Shown: positions 8,126 through 16,619 of the stretch, piece after piece
Position numbering within the stretch: the first letter of the stretch is position 1
Layout: every line of letters starts with the position of its first letter
Assembly: GCF_002483305.1 (NCBI RefSeq)
Contig: NZ_DLHQ01000025.1
Location: 96,519 to 160,518, forward strand
DNA length: 64,000 nucleotides
Direction of reading: 5' to 3'
DNA from: Brevundimonas sp. UBA7664
Lineage (GTDB): Bacteria; Pseudomonadota; Alphaproteobacteria; Caulobacterales; Caulobacteraceae
Position numbers and translations under genes: made by a program
The notes under the pieces: generated by a model
What the model was told of the DNA's origin: nothing
Database searches by the model: none
Seen by the model: only the letters and a program-made list of their open reading frames with translations

Positions 8126-9022
8126 CTATGCAAACAGGATGGAAGACAGGCGACGACGCCCGTCCCTCGCCACATCGGACGCCGCGCCCGCGGCCTCGAA
8201 CACCACCAGCAGCTGTTTGCGCGCGGCCTGGTCGTTCCATTCGCGGTCGGCGGCGACGATGGTCAGCAGGCTGTCGACCGCGCCCTTCAGATCCCCCGAG
8301 GCCGCCTGGGCCAGCGACAGGTCATAGCGGGCCTGGTGATCGGCCGGGTCGGCGGCGACCCTGGCCTCCAGCTCTCCGCCCGCGTCGGCGGGCGCGGACG
8401 CGAGCAGGGCCAGCTGGGCCCGGACCGACTGCACTGTCGCGTCCTTCGAGTCCTGCGGGGCCATGGCGATGGTCTGGCGGGCCTGATCGATGTCGCCGTC
8501 GGCCAGATAGACCCGCGCCATTCCGGCGATGGCCCGCTCGTGGGCCGGCTCCAGCGTCATCACCTGGGCGAAGGCCTGGGCGGCGCCGCCGAGATCGTTG
8601 AGCGACAGTGATTCCTCGCCCAGCGACATCAGCTGTTCGATGTCGGAATTGGCGCTCGTCCCGCCGGTCAGCTTGTCGATGAAAGCCTTGAGCTGGCTGT
8701 CGGGCACCGCGCCCTGGAAGCCATCGACCGGCTGGCCGTTGACGAAGGCATAGACGGTGGGGATCGACTGGACCCGCAGCTGGCCCGCATAGGCCGGGTT
8801 CTTGTCGACGTCGATCTTGACCAGTTTCACCGCCCCGCCGGCGGCGCGGACGGCCTTTTCGATCATCGGCGTCAGCGTCCGGCACGGCCCGCACCAGGTG
8901 GCCCAGAAGTCGACCAGCACCGGCTGCGACTTCGAGGCCTCGATGACATCGGTCATGAAGCCGGCGTCGGAGCCGTCCTTGATCAGGTCTTCGGGCAGGG
9001 CGGTCGGGTCGGCGAAGCTCAT
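8126..9022 (-). CDS. cnoX: Thioredoxin-TPR chaperedoxin (CnoX/YbbN family)
   Basis: A 298-residue cytoplasmic protein: a thioredoxin domain in residues ~10-120, then TPR-like helical repeats to the C-terminus. The thioredoxin active site is intact, WATWCGPCRTL near residue 45, with the cis-Pro loop QSIPTVYAF near 85. E. coli CnoX has lost one of these cysteines, so this version should be redox active as well as a holdase. The TPR half shows AQAFAQVMTLEPAHERAIAG and a similar repeat. ATG 9022 is preferred over the TTG one codon upstream, with AGGAT about 7 bases before it. It heads the three-gene quality-control run cnoX - Lon-N - Trm112. Confidence 0.9.
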   Translation of the reverse strand: MSFADPTALPEDLIKDGSDAGFMTDVIEASKSQPVLVDFWATWCGPCRTLTPMIEKAVRAAGGAVKLVKIDVDKNPAYAGQLRVQSIPTVYAFVNGQPVDGFQGAVPDSQLKAFIDKLTGGTSANSDIEQLMSLGEESLSLNDLGGAAQAFAQVMTLEPAHERAIAGMARVYLADGDIDQARQTIAMAPQDSKDATVQSVRAQLALLASAPADAGGELEARVAADPADHQARYDLSLAQAASGDLKGAVDSLLTIVAADREWNDQAARKQLLVVFEAAGAASDVARDGRRRLSSILFA

Positions 9023-9097
9023 CAATCGATCCTGTATCGGAAAAGGCGGAACGCGGCAGGCTTCAGATGGTCGCGGGCGCGGCCCGTCTCAAGGGGC

Positions 9098-10909
9098 TCA
9101 GCTCGGATCGGTTCCAGCGCCCGCCGGGCTCAGCTTCCAGCGAATCTTGGTCTCGGAGTCGGTGCGGGCCGAGCCGCGCACGACGATCTGCAGCGAACGG
9201 CGGGTCAGGCCCTCATCGATATGGACCGACGGCTCGATCGCCACATCCGGCCCGTCGGTGCGGAACCACCAGCCCCGGCCGGAATGGCCGCGCAGCAGGA
9301 TGGACCGCCGATCCCGCGCCAGCGAGGCCTGGACGCCGGGCTCCAGCTGGAAGCGCACGGCATAGGGGGCGGCGATGGCGCGCACGACGTCTTTCTGGTT
9401 CGGGGCCGGATGCAGCCGTTCCTCGGCGCGCAGCTCGTCCAGCTTCTGGTCGAGATACAGGCGGCGCTGGTGCAGCAGGCCGTAGTCATGGACCCAGCCG
9501 TCGTGTTCGACCTCCAGCCAGACCGCGCCCTCGCCGTCGCGCTGCTGGACATCGACGTGCAGCGGCCGGCCGATCAGCCGGTGCCCCATCAGCTCGGCCT
9601 TCCAGCCGCCGAGTGGCTGGCCGGTCGAGCCTTCGCCGAGAATCAGCGTCGAATGGCCGGGCGAGAGGCGCAGGCCCTGGCGGTCGGCGGCGCGGGGCGT
9701 CCAGCCGCAGCCGGTGACCAGCCGATCCTTGCCGCAGACGATCTCCAGCGCCATCGGCTGGGCGCAGGCCGCGACCGACCAGGCCCCGCGTCCCGGTCCC
9801 GAGACATCAGCGGCGATGGTCAGGAGCGGGCTGCGGATGCGGGCGATGCCGCCGACGATCCGGGTCGGAAGCTCCGCCGCCGGGGCGTCGTCATGGGCGC
9901 GGGCGGCCGCGATCCGGGCCTGGGTCGACGGTCCGCCGCCCTGCATGGTGACCAGCCGGCCGTCGGGCAGGGTCAGCAGGCGCAGCGCGACAGTCAGGCG
10001 CTGGATGGCGTCCCGGACCGCTTCCGGACTCGCCTCGGACAGCTGTGACAGGGCGTCATCGAGGGTCAGCAGGTCGAGCAGAAGCTCAAGCCCCGCCTCC
10101 GGACTGCGCGAGGCATGGCCGCCGTCGACGCCCACGGTGCGGGCCAGGACGCCGGGCAGGCGGTTCAGCGCGGCGCGGCGCAGGGAGGCTCCCGCGGCGC
10201 CGGCCAGGACGCAGCCCGCCACCGCCGCGGCGATCAGCCGCTGGGCGCTGCCGGCCAGACCGCCGGGCGGGCGCAGCAGCTGACGTCCCTGCCGGCCGAG
10301 GACATCGGCGAGTTTCAGCCGTTCGGCCTCGGTGGCGACCTGCCCCATCCGGCGGGCCGCGCAGGCAAGATTGAAGGTACGCCGCGCCAGAACCTCGGGA
10401 CCCCAGGCGAACGGCGACCACCGCGCGAAGGCGGCGTACCAGGCGAGGGTCAGCCGCACGGCCTCCCGCGCGCCGCGCTCGCCCTGCATCATCAGCGAGG
10501 GCAGCCAGACGAAGGCGTGCAGTTCGGTGGCGAAGGCCCGGCTCGGGCTGGGCCGGTTCCATGGATCCTCCGGGGCCGGGGCTTCCAGGCTGGCCCCGGC
10601 CAGGATGAACCGGCCGTCGACCGCGAGCTTGCCGGGTGCCGGATCGGCGGGCCGGAAATCGCGCGGCGTGGCCGCGAACCCTTGGGCCGGGCGGCCCTTG
10701 AGCGTCAGGCTGTAGCCGGGCAGGCCGTACAGTTCGATCCATAGCTGGCGGGTCAGAAACCGCCCGACGATTGCGGGCCAGAGGCCAGCTCCGGCGCCGG
10801 AGCCGGCCGTGCGCACCGGCGTACGCATCGGGGCGCCGCGCAGGCCGGGAATCTCTCCGGGCGGCGGACTGTCGGCCTCGGCGCGGGAAAAGGGACCCAG
10901 CGGACTCAC
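9098..10909 (-). CDS. Heparinase II/III-like protein
   Basis: A 603-residue protein. It has an N-terminal alpha-helical toroid region (residues ~40-330, with FATELHAFVWLPSLMMQG) and a C-terminal heparinase II/III-like beta-sandwich (from ~360, with HSTLILGEGSTGQP and LEVEHDGWVHDYGLLHQRRL). The family cleaves or binds acidic polysaccharides. In this order the gene is a conserved neighbour of rpe and purH, and its substrate is unknown. I see no convincing signal peptide. The start is a GTG at 10909 that overlaps the rpe stop as GTGA, so translation should be coupled to rpe. The open frame runs far upstream inside rpe in another frame; that part is not coding. Confidence 0.85.
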   Translation of the reverse strand: MSPLGPFSRAEADSPPPGEIPGLRGAPMRTPVRTAGSGAGAGLWPAIVGRFLTRQLWIELYGLPGYSLTLKGRPAQGFAATPRDFRPADPAPGKLAVDGRFILAGASLEAPAPEDPWNRPSPSRAFATELHAFVWLPSLMMQGERGAREAVRLTLAWYAAFARWSPFAWGPEVLARRTFNLACAARRMGQVATEAERLKLADVLGRQGRQLLRPPGGLAGSAQRLIAAAVAGCVLAGAAGASLRRAALNRLPGVLARTVGVDGGHASRSPEAGLELLLDLLTLDDALSQLSEASPEAVRDAIQRLTVALRLLTLPDGRLVTMQGGGPSTQARIAAARAHDDAPAAELPTRIVGGIARIRSPLLTIAADVSGPGRGAWSVAACAQPMALEIVCGKDRLVTGCGWTPRAADRQGLRLSPGHSTLILGEGSTGQPLGGWKAELMGHRLIGRPLHVDVQQRDGEGAVWLEVEHDGWVHDYGLLHQRRLYLDQKLDELRAEERLHPAPNQKDVVRAIAAPYAVRFQLEPGVQASLARDRRSILLRGHSGRGWWFRTDGPDVAIEPSVHIDEGLTRRSLQIVVRGSARTDSETKIRWKLSPAGAGTDPS

Positions 10910-11565
10910 GCGGACTTCAGCGCCTGGATATTGGCGGCATAGGCGGACGGCCCGCCCCGGAACACGGCCGTGCCGGCGACCAGGGCATCGGCGCCGGCGG
11001 CGACGCAGGCTCCGGCGTTGGCGGCGGTGACCCCGCCGTCGACCTGCAGATGCGCCGCCGATCCGGCGCCGTCGAGCAGGGCGCGGGTCCGCTCGATCTT
11101 GCGCAGGGTCCCCTCGATGAACGACTGGCCGCCGAAACCGGGGTTGACTGACATCAGCAGCACAAGATCGACCAGGTCGATGACGTCTTCCAGCACGCCG
11201 AGGGGGGTGCCCGGGTTCAGGACCACCCCGGCCTTCGCGCCGAGCTGGCGGATGCGGCCCAAGGTGCGGTGCAGGTGCGGCCCGCTCTCGGGATGGACGG
11301 TCAGGATGTCGGCCCCGGCCTCGCGATAGGCTTCCAGCCACGGGTCGACCGGCGCGACCATCAGGTGCACGTCGAACGGCAGGGCGGTGTGGGGACGGAG
11401 CGCCTTCACCACCTCGGGGCCGATGGTGATGTTGGGCACGAAATGGCCGTCCATCACATCGACGTGGATCCAGTCGGCGCCGGCGGCGTCGAGGGCGCGA
11501 ACCTCCTCGCCGAGGCGGGCGAAGTCGCTGGCGAGGATGGAGGGGCAGATCAGGGGCGCGGCCAT
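10906..11565 (-). CDS. rpe: Ribulose-phosphate 3-epimerase
   Basis: A 219-residue TIM-barrel enzyme interconverting ribulose-5-phosphate and xylulose-5-phosphate in the pentose phosphate and Calvin routes. Family motifs are intact: ICPSILASDFARLG at the N-terminus, HVDVMDGHFVPNITIG (catalytic Asp and metal His), FDVHLMV, LLMSVNPGFGGQ, and LQVDGGVT with the second catalytic Asp. The start is the ATG at 11565 giving MAAPLICPS. It is co-transcribed and overlaps by 4 bases with the heparinase-like gene downstream. It is divergent from osmC, 103 bases away. Confidence 0.97.
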   Translation of the reverse strand: MAAPLICPSILASDFARLGEEVRALDAAGADWIHVDVMDGHFVPNITIGPEVVKALRPHTALPFDVHLMVAPVDPWLEAYREAGADILTVHPESGPHLHRTLGRIRQLGAKAGVVLNPGTPLGVLEDVIDLVDLVLLMSVNPGFGGQSFIEGTLRKIERTRALLDGAGSAAHLQVDGGVTAANAGACVAAGADALVAGTAVFRGGPSAYAANIQALKSA

Positions 11566-11668
11566 GTCAGCGGGGATAAGGCGGGTCGAGGGCGGGAGCA
11601 AGGCGCGCGCCGGGTTTCCCGGCCGTGTCGTGCTACACGGTTGGTTCATCGCCCAATGGAGGACAGTC

Positions 11669-12133
11669 ATGAGCGAACACCTCGCCACCATCGAATGGAG
11701 CCGCGGCGACCAGCCGTTCCTGGACAAGCGCTATGCCCGCGCCCACGACTGGCGCTTTGACGGCGGGGCGGAGGTCCGCGGGTCCTCGGCGCCGTCCGAC
11801 CTCGTGCCGGCGCCGCTGTCGGATCCGGCCGCGGTCGATCCGGAGGAGGCGCTGGTGGCGGCCCTGTCGAGCTGCCACATGCTGTTTTTCCTCGCCTTCG
11901 CGGCCAAGGGCGGCTTCACGGTCGATCGCTATCGCGATGAGGCGGTCGGCGTATTGGGGCGGGACGAGCGGGGCAAGACCTCGATCACCTCCGTGGCGCT
12001 GAGGCCCGCCGTCGCATTCTCCGGCGAGAACCGACCGGACGCCGCCACCATCGACGCCCTGCATCACCGCGCCCACGAGGCGTGCTACATCGCCAATTCG
12101 ATCCGGGCGGATGTGACGATCGAGGCGCGCTAA
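11669..12133 (+). CDS. OsmC-family peroxidase
   Basis: A 154-residue OsmC/Ohr-superfamily protein that reduces organic hydroperoxides. The two conserved cysteines are visible: LSSCHMLFFLAFA near residue 70 and HEACYIANSIRADV near residue 142. This matches the family peroxidatic/resolving pair. The N-terminal half carries the beta-sheet part with DPEEALVAALSS. The ATG at 11669 is preceded by GGAGGA, a strong ribosome site. Its stop overlaps by 4 bases the stop of the convergent hydrolase gene. The OsmC-versus-Ohr assignment rests on overall pattern. Confidence 0.9.
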   Translation: MSEHLATIEWSRGDQPFLDKRYARAHDWRFDGGAEVRGSSAPSDLVPAPLSDPAAVDPEEALVAALSSCHMLFFLAFAAKGGFTVDRYRDEAVGVLGRDERGKTSITSVALRPAVAFSGENRPDAATIDALHHRAHEACYIANSIRADVTIEAR

Positions 12134-12885
12134 CCCGCCGGGGCCACGGCGACGTCGTTCAGCAGGGCCACGAAACGCCGCTCGGCCTCGACCGCCAGTT
12201 CCGGATGGTAGCGCATCGGCGGCGCGGTCATCGGCTCATCGAAACTGTGGGTGCCGTCGGCGATCCAGGTCTCCACATCGGCCCCGCAATTGCGGACCAT
12301 GTCGTGAACCCGCTCGGCGTTGCGCACCGTGGTCAGGTGGTCGGTGCGCGAGATCACCGCCACGGTCTTCGGGCAATGCCGCCAGGGCCGCATCCGGTTG
12401 AAGGCGCCGATGCCGACATAGGGGTAGGCCAGCCAGGTCCCGATCACCCCGTCCAGCGGGACGGCGCCGGGGTCGGCGACGCCCAGCTGGCCCGCGGCCC
12501 GATCCGAGCTCATCGCCTCCATGATGCCCCAGCCGCCGTGGCTCCAGCCGGCCAGCACGATCTTCGAGGCATCGACGTCGGGCCTTTGCGACACGCCATG
12601 CAAGGCAGCCAGCACGTCTCCCGCCCTCTGCGAGCCGTGCAGCAGGACGCCGGTGCAGACCATGGCCATGGCGAACTGGCGGCTCCAGCCGCGCGGTCCG
12701 TAGGAATCGACGATGAAGGCGCGCCAACCGGCCGCCTTCGCCGCCGCGGCATATTTCGGCAGATGGCCGCGCAGGCCGCCGCAGCCGTGGAACAGGATCA
12801 CCGCCGGGCGCGGGCGGTCATCGTCGGGGCCGGCGACGGTGATGTGCGGCGCCAGAAGGGTCCAGCGGGCGGCAAGGGTGTCCAT
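12130..12885 (-). CDS. Dienelactone-hydrolase-like alpha/beta hydrolase
   Basis: A 251-residue cytoplasmic alpha/beta hydrolase. AVILFHGCGGLRGHL near residue 28 forms the oxyanion-hole region. The nucleophile elbow is GWSHGGW near residue 112. An ISRTDHLTTV stretch carries the likely acid Asp, and GTHSF the catalytic His. True dienelactone hydrolases use Cys at the elbow, whereas this one has Ser, so it is probably an esterase-like member rather than a dienelactone hydrolase. No signal peptide is seen. It converges on osmC with a 4-base overlap. Upstream (12886-13094) is a short odd region with repeated CAGAGACA words. Confidence 0.82.
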   Translation of the reverse strand: MDTLAARWTLLAPHITVAGPDDDRPRPAVILFHGCGGLRGHLPKYAAAAKAAGWRAFIVDSYGPRGWSRQFAMAMVCTGVLLHGSQRAGDVLAALHGVSQRPDVDASKIVLAGWSHGGWGIMEAMSSDRAAGQLGVADPGAVPLDGVIGTWLAYPYVGIGAFNRMRPWRHCPKTVAVISRTDHLTTVRNAERVHDMVRNCGADVETWIADGTHSFDEPMTAPPMRYHPELAVEAERRFVALLNDVAVAPAG

Positions 12886-12985
12886 CAGGCAAGCCTAGCG
12901 GTTCAGACGGCGGGGTGAAATGTCGCGGCGCGGGGTGACGATTTTAGCCCGTCCAGACCGCCGCTCAGCGACCATTTTGGCCAGC

Positions 12986-13084
12986 CTGATCAGAGACAAG
13001 CGCGACAATCCGATGGGATATGCAGGACAACTCTGGCCGAAATAGCCGGGAGAACAGAGACATTGCGTCGAGACAACAGGGACA
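12986..13084. repeat. Three related short repeats, possible mobile-element remnant
   Basis: GAGAACAGAGACA (13050-13062) and GACAACAGGGACA (13072-13084) match at 11 of 13 bases and start 22 bases apart. A third copy of CAGAGACA lies at 12991-12998. They sit in the 209-base gap between the hydrolase and purH, which looks less GC-rich than its flanks. Multiple TGTC-type words are common at the ends of some IS481-like elements, so this may be an eroded insertion-sequence end. It could also be a protein-binding region downstream of purH. No transposase can be read. Confidence 0.3.
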
Positions 13085-13094
13085 CCGACGACAA

Positions 13095-14699
13095 TCAGTG
13101 CCGGAAAACCCGCACGCCCGTAAAGGCCATGGCCACCCCGGCCTCGTCCGCCGCCGCGATCACCGCGTCGTCGCGGATCGAGCCGCCCGGCTGGATCACC
13201 GCCGTGGCGCCGGCGGCGACCGCTTCCAGCAGGCCGTCGGGGAAGGGGAAGAAGGCTTCGGAGGCGCAGGCGGACCCCTGGGCCAGCGAATGGGCCAGAC
13301 CCTTGGCCTCGCCGGCCTCCCTCGCCCGGATGGCGGCGATGCGGGCGCTGTCGCGGCGGTTCATCTGGCCGGCGCCGATGCCGGCGGTCTGTCCGTCCCT
13401 GGCGTAGACGATGGCGTTCGATTTCACGTGCTTGGCCACGGTGAAGGCGAACAGCATGTCCTCGATCTCCTGCGGCGTCGGCTGGCGGCGGGTGACGATC
13501 TTGAGGTCGGAGGCGGCGATGCGGCTGCGGTCGCGCGACTGGACCAGGAAGCCGCCGGCCACCGAGCGGAACACTTCGCCGGCCGCCAGCGGATCGGGCA
13601 GGCCGTCGGTCAGCAGCAGGCGCAGGTTCTTCTTGGCGGCGAAGACGGCCTGCGCCTCCTCGTCGGCGCCGGGGGCGATGACGACCTCGGTGAAGATGTC
13701 GGTGATCAGCCGGGCGTCGGCGCCGGTCAGGGTCCGGTTGACGGCGATGACGCCGCCGAAGGCCGAGACGGCGTCGCACTCCAGCGCCCGGGCGTAGGCG
13801 GTCGCCAGATCGGTCCCGACGGCGACGCCGCAGGGGTTGGCGTGTTTGACGATGACGCAGGCGGGGCCGTCGAACTCGGCGACCAGCTCATAGGCGGCGT
13901 CGGCGTCGGCGATGTTGTTGTAGCCCAGCTCCTTGCCCTGCAGCTGGCGGGCATGGGCGACGCCGGGGCGCGTGTCGCCGGTGCGGTAGAAGGCGCCCGT
14001 CTGGTGCGGGTTTTCGCCATAGCGCAGGGTCTGGGCCAGCGAACCGGCGATCGACTTGCGCGCCGGGGCGGCGTCGCCCACCTGACCGGCGAACCAGCCG
14101 GCGACGGCGGCGTCATAGGCGGCGGTGCGGGCGAAGGCGCGGGCGGCGAGCCGCTTGCGCAGGGCCAGGGTGGTCGCACCGTCGGCCTTGAGGGCCTCCA
14201 GCAGCTCGGCGACCGAGGCCGGATCGACGCAGACGGCGACATAGCCGTGGTTCTTCGAGCCCGAGCGGATCATGGCCGGGCCGCCGATGTCGATGTTCTC
14301 GACCACGGCGTCAAAACCGGCGCCCGAGGCGACGGTGGATTCAAACGGATAGAGGTCGACCCAGACGATATCGATCGGGCCGATGTTATGGGTCGCCATG
14401 GCCTCGGCATGGTCGGCGGCGTCGCGCACGCCCAGCAGGCCGCCGTGCACCACCGGGTGCAGGGTCTTGACCCGGCCGTCCATCATTTCCGGGAAGCCGG
14501 TCAGGTCGGCCACGTCCTTCACCGGCAGGCCGAAGCCGGCGATGGCGGCGCGGGTGCCGCCGGTCGAGACCAGTTCGACGCCGAGGCCGTGCAGGGTGCG
14601 GGCGGCGTCCTCCAGCCCGGTCTTGTCGGACAGCGAGATCAGCGCGCGCTTCGGCGCCACGCGGTCCGGCGCGGGAGGAAAGTCGGGAGCGGCGGGCAT
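13095..14699 (-). CDS. purH: Bifunctional AICAR transformylase / IMP cyclohydrolase
   Basis: A 534-residue enzyme for the last two steps of IMP synthesis. The N-terminal cyclohydrolase (MGS-like) domain carries KRALISLSDKTGLED, VSTGGTRAAI and GGRVKTLHPVVHGGLL-type motifs. The C-terminal transformylase domain has LRYGENPHQTGAFY, VIVKHANPCGVAVG and AFGGVIAVNR. The active-site Lys-His in VKHANPCG is intact. The start is the ATG at 14699 (MPAAPDFPP); the frame stays open for 18 more codons with no family resemblance. It is transcribed alone on the minus strand, with about 150 bases to the next upstream gene. Confidence 0.97.
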   Translation of the reverse strand: MPAAPDFPPAPDRVAPKRALISLSDKTGLEDAARTLHGLGVELVSTGGTRAAIAGFGLPVKDVADLTGFPEMMDGRVKTLHPVVHGGLLGVRDAADHAEAMATHNIGPIDIVWVDLYPFESTVASGAGFDAVVENIDIGGPAMIRSGSKNHGYVAVCVDPASVAELLEALKADGATTLALRKRLAARAFARTAAYDAAVAGWFAGQVGDAAPARKSIAGSLAQTLRYGENPHQTGAFYRTGDTRPGVAHARQLQGKELGYNNIADADAAYELVAEFDGPACVIVKHANPCGVAVGTDLATAYARALECDAVSAFGGVIAVNRTLTGADARLITDIFTEVVIAPGADEEAQAVFAAKKNLRLLLTDGLPDPLAAGEVFRSVAGGFLVQSRDRSRIAASDLKIVTRRQPTPQEIEDMLFAFTVAKHVKSNAIVYARDGQTAGIGAGQMNRRDSARIAAIRAREAGEAKGLAHSLAQGSACASEAFFPFPDGLLEAVAAGATAVIQPGGSIRDDAVIAAADEAGVAMAFTGVRVFRH

Positions 14700-14850
14700 G
14701 GCGGCGTCCGTATGCTGGCGTGGGGGTCGGGGAGACGCGCCGGGCTCTAGCACCGGAAGCGGCGGGATAGAACCGTCGGGGGCGGGTCGAGCCGGGAAAA
14801 TCGACGACAGCGGACCAAGGTGACCGGATCAGCGGCGGAACGGCACCTGC

Positions 14851-15918
14851 TCAGCGCGCGTCGGTCGCCATGGCCCCGGGCCGCAACTGCATCAGCGCCG
14901 CGTGCTGCGCGTCGATCATGATCGGATTGGGATCATGGCCGGTTCGGGCGAGCGGCACATAGGTCTTTTCCGGCGCCGAGAGGTCTTCGAAATAGGCCCG
15001 CGACAGCTCCGGCGGGGTAACGCGATCCGCCTCGCCCTGCAGCAGGTAGACCGGCATGGCGAACGCGGTCCCCAGCTTCCGAAGATCGATCCCGGAGGCG
15101 ATGCCGTTGTTGGCCGGTCCCACGAACTGGAAAAACGAATAGTCCTCGCCCGCCTCATAATCGGCGGCATAGGCCGGAGTGTCGTAGCCCGGGCCAAAGG
15201 TGAACCAGCCTTCGGGAGCCGGTTCGCTCACCAGGGCCTCATATTTGCGCGTGATGCGACGCAGGATTCCAAAGGCACGGGGATTGGTCCAGGGCGGGCG
15301 GCCGAGGGCCTCAAGGCGGGCCAGGGCCTCGTTGTCACCGGCTGCCGCGGCCAGGGACGTCGTGCGGTCGTAGCTGATCCTCAGGCTGTCCTGATAGTTC
15401 ACCATCTGCCCGGTGCCGACATAGGCATGGAACAGGTCGGGGGCCGCCATCGCCATGTGTGTCGCGAGGACCGATCCCCAGGACCCGCCCATCAGGATCA
15501 CCTTGCGCTTGCCAAACCGTTCAAGGGCATAACGCGCCACCTCGACGCCATCCGCCGACAGGCCTTCCATGGTCAGGGCTTCGTCCTCGGCCGGCGGGCT
15601 GGCTCCATAGGTCTTGCCCGAACCGCGCTGGTCCCATTGAACGATGGTGAAATCCGTCTCCCAGCCACCGAACACATTGCGGGCGAAAGGCGTGTTGGGG
15701 TTGCCCGGCCCGCCATGCACGATGAGCAGCACGGGGTTGCTGCAGTCCGCCCCGTCGACGACCACCCACTGCTCTATGCCGCCGATGGTGACCAGGCCGG
15801 CCTCGTGCACCGCCTGGCCCGGAGTGTGGCACCGCTGGTCCGGTTCAGCCGCACTGGCCGCGTCGACGGCGGCGCTCCACAGCAGGAGAACCGCCGCCAT
15901 CAAACCTAGAATCTTCAT
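14851..15918 (-). CDS. Secreted proline-iminopeptidase-like S33 hydrolase
   Basis: A 355-residue alpha/beta hydrolase of peptidase family S33. Residues ~1-23 form a Sec signal peptide (MKILGLMAAVLLLWSAAVDA, cleavage near ASAAEP), so it acts outside the cytoplasm. LLIVHGGPGNPNTPF carries the HGGPG oxyanion motif. DQRGSGKT is the typical proline iminopeptidase signature. GGSWGSVLAT holds the nucleophile Ser near residue 147. The catalytic acid and base are probably in GEADRVTPP and RTGHDPN. Proline iminopeptidase or a related N-terminal exopeptidase is likely; the natural substrate is unknown. Confidence 0.86.
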   Translation of the reverse strand: MKILGLMAAVLLLWSAAVDAASAAEPDQRCHTPGQAVHEAGLVTIGGIEQWVVVDGADCSNPVLLIVHGGPGNPNTPFARNVFGGWETDFTIVQWDQRGSGKTYGASPPAEDEALTMEGLSADGVEVARYALERFGKRKVILMGGSWGSVLATHMAMAAPDLFHAYVGTGQMVNYQDSLRISYDRTTSLAAAAGDNEALARLEALGRPPWTNPRAFGILRRITRKYEALVSEPAPEGWFTFGPGYDTPAYAADYEAGEDYSFFQFVGPANNGIASGIDLRKLGTAFAMPVYLLQGEADRVTPPELSRAYFEDLSAPEKTYVPLARTGHDPNPIMIDAQHAALMQLRPGAMATDAR

Positions 15919-16035
15919 GCTGGTGCCGGGTGTTCCCGTCTACCTCGGGATCGGGGCGACAACACCCTTTTAGGAACCGATGTATGCCGAGGCAATCAGC
16001 GAGATCTTGTCGCGGGTCCGGCAAGGCCGCGGGCG

Positions 16036-16566
16036 TCAGATGGTTAGTTGGCCGAAATCCACCACCACCGGCTCCCGCCCGATCAACCCCAGAAAGCGTC
16101 GGAAGTCCGCCTGCGCCAACCCGGTCGTCGCCGTATTGGTCAGGGGATGGAAATTGACGATGTCAGCGTCCCACAGCGCCTTGTCGATTACGAAAGTCAC
16201 ACGCTGCTCGGGGTCGTTGATCAGGCCGAGTCCCGTGACCGAGCCGCCGCGCACGCCCAGCGTCTCGTACAGCAGCGCTTCATTGCCGAACGACAGCCGG
16301 TCCGAACCGATCGCTTTCGGCGCCCGTTTCAGGTCCACCACCGTGTCCTGCCGCGCCGAGACCAGCCACAGCCGGCCTTTCTTGTCCTTGAGGAACAGGT
16401 TCTTGGTGTGGGCGCCGGGCAGGGCGGCCTTGAGCTCCAGCCCCTCCTCGACCCGGAAGACGGCGGGGTGGTCGTGCGTCGTCTGGTCGATGCCGTTGTC
16501 GGCCATCCACCCCAGAAGACGGTCGCGGTCGAAGGCGGGTTCAGGCGTCGGCTTGTCTTCGGTCAT
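16036..16566 (-). CDS. Prolyl-tRNA deacylase, ProX/PrdX (YbaK) type
   Basis: A 176-residue YbaK/aminoacyl-tRNA-deacylase-domain protein of the stand-alone ProX/PrdX type. It hydrolyses mischarged Ala-tRNA(Pro). Visible landmarks are THDHPAVFRVEE near residue 30, HTKNLFLKDKKGRLWLV (the conserved KN(L/F)FL(K/R)D motif) near residue 55, GGSVTGLGLIND, and DIVNFHPLTNTATTGL. The length matches the family. It is divergent from the TTG-started gene at 16620, leaving only 53 bases for both promoters. Confidence 0.92.
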   Translation of the reverse strand: MTEDKPTPEPAFDRDRLLGWMADNGIDQTTHDHPAVFRVEEGLELKAALPGAHTKNLFLKDKKGRLWLVSARQDTVVDLKRAPKAIGSDRLSFGNEALLYETLGVRGGSVTGLGLINDPEQRVTFVIDKALWDADIVNFHPLTNTATTGLAQADFRRFLGLIGREPVVVDFGQLTI

Positions 16567-16619
16567 GGGGGCCCGCTAGGGATGCAGAGACGTCCCTCGA
16601 TACCGCCCGGAGGCCCGCC

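Noticed and set aside
12130..12885. A true dienelactone hydrolase
   Set aside because: The nucleophile elbow is GWSHGGW with Ser, not the Cys of dienelactone hydrolase, so only family-level similarity is claimed.
12895..13779. An Arg-rich minus-strand open frame overlapping the purH 3' end
   Set aside because: It is out of frame with purH for most of its length. Only the last ~60 codons in the gap look non-random, and these are reported as a possible remnant, not a gene.
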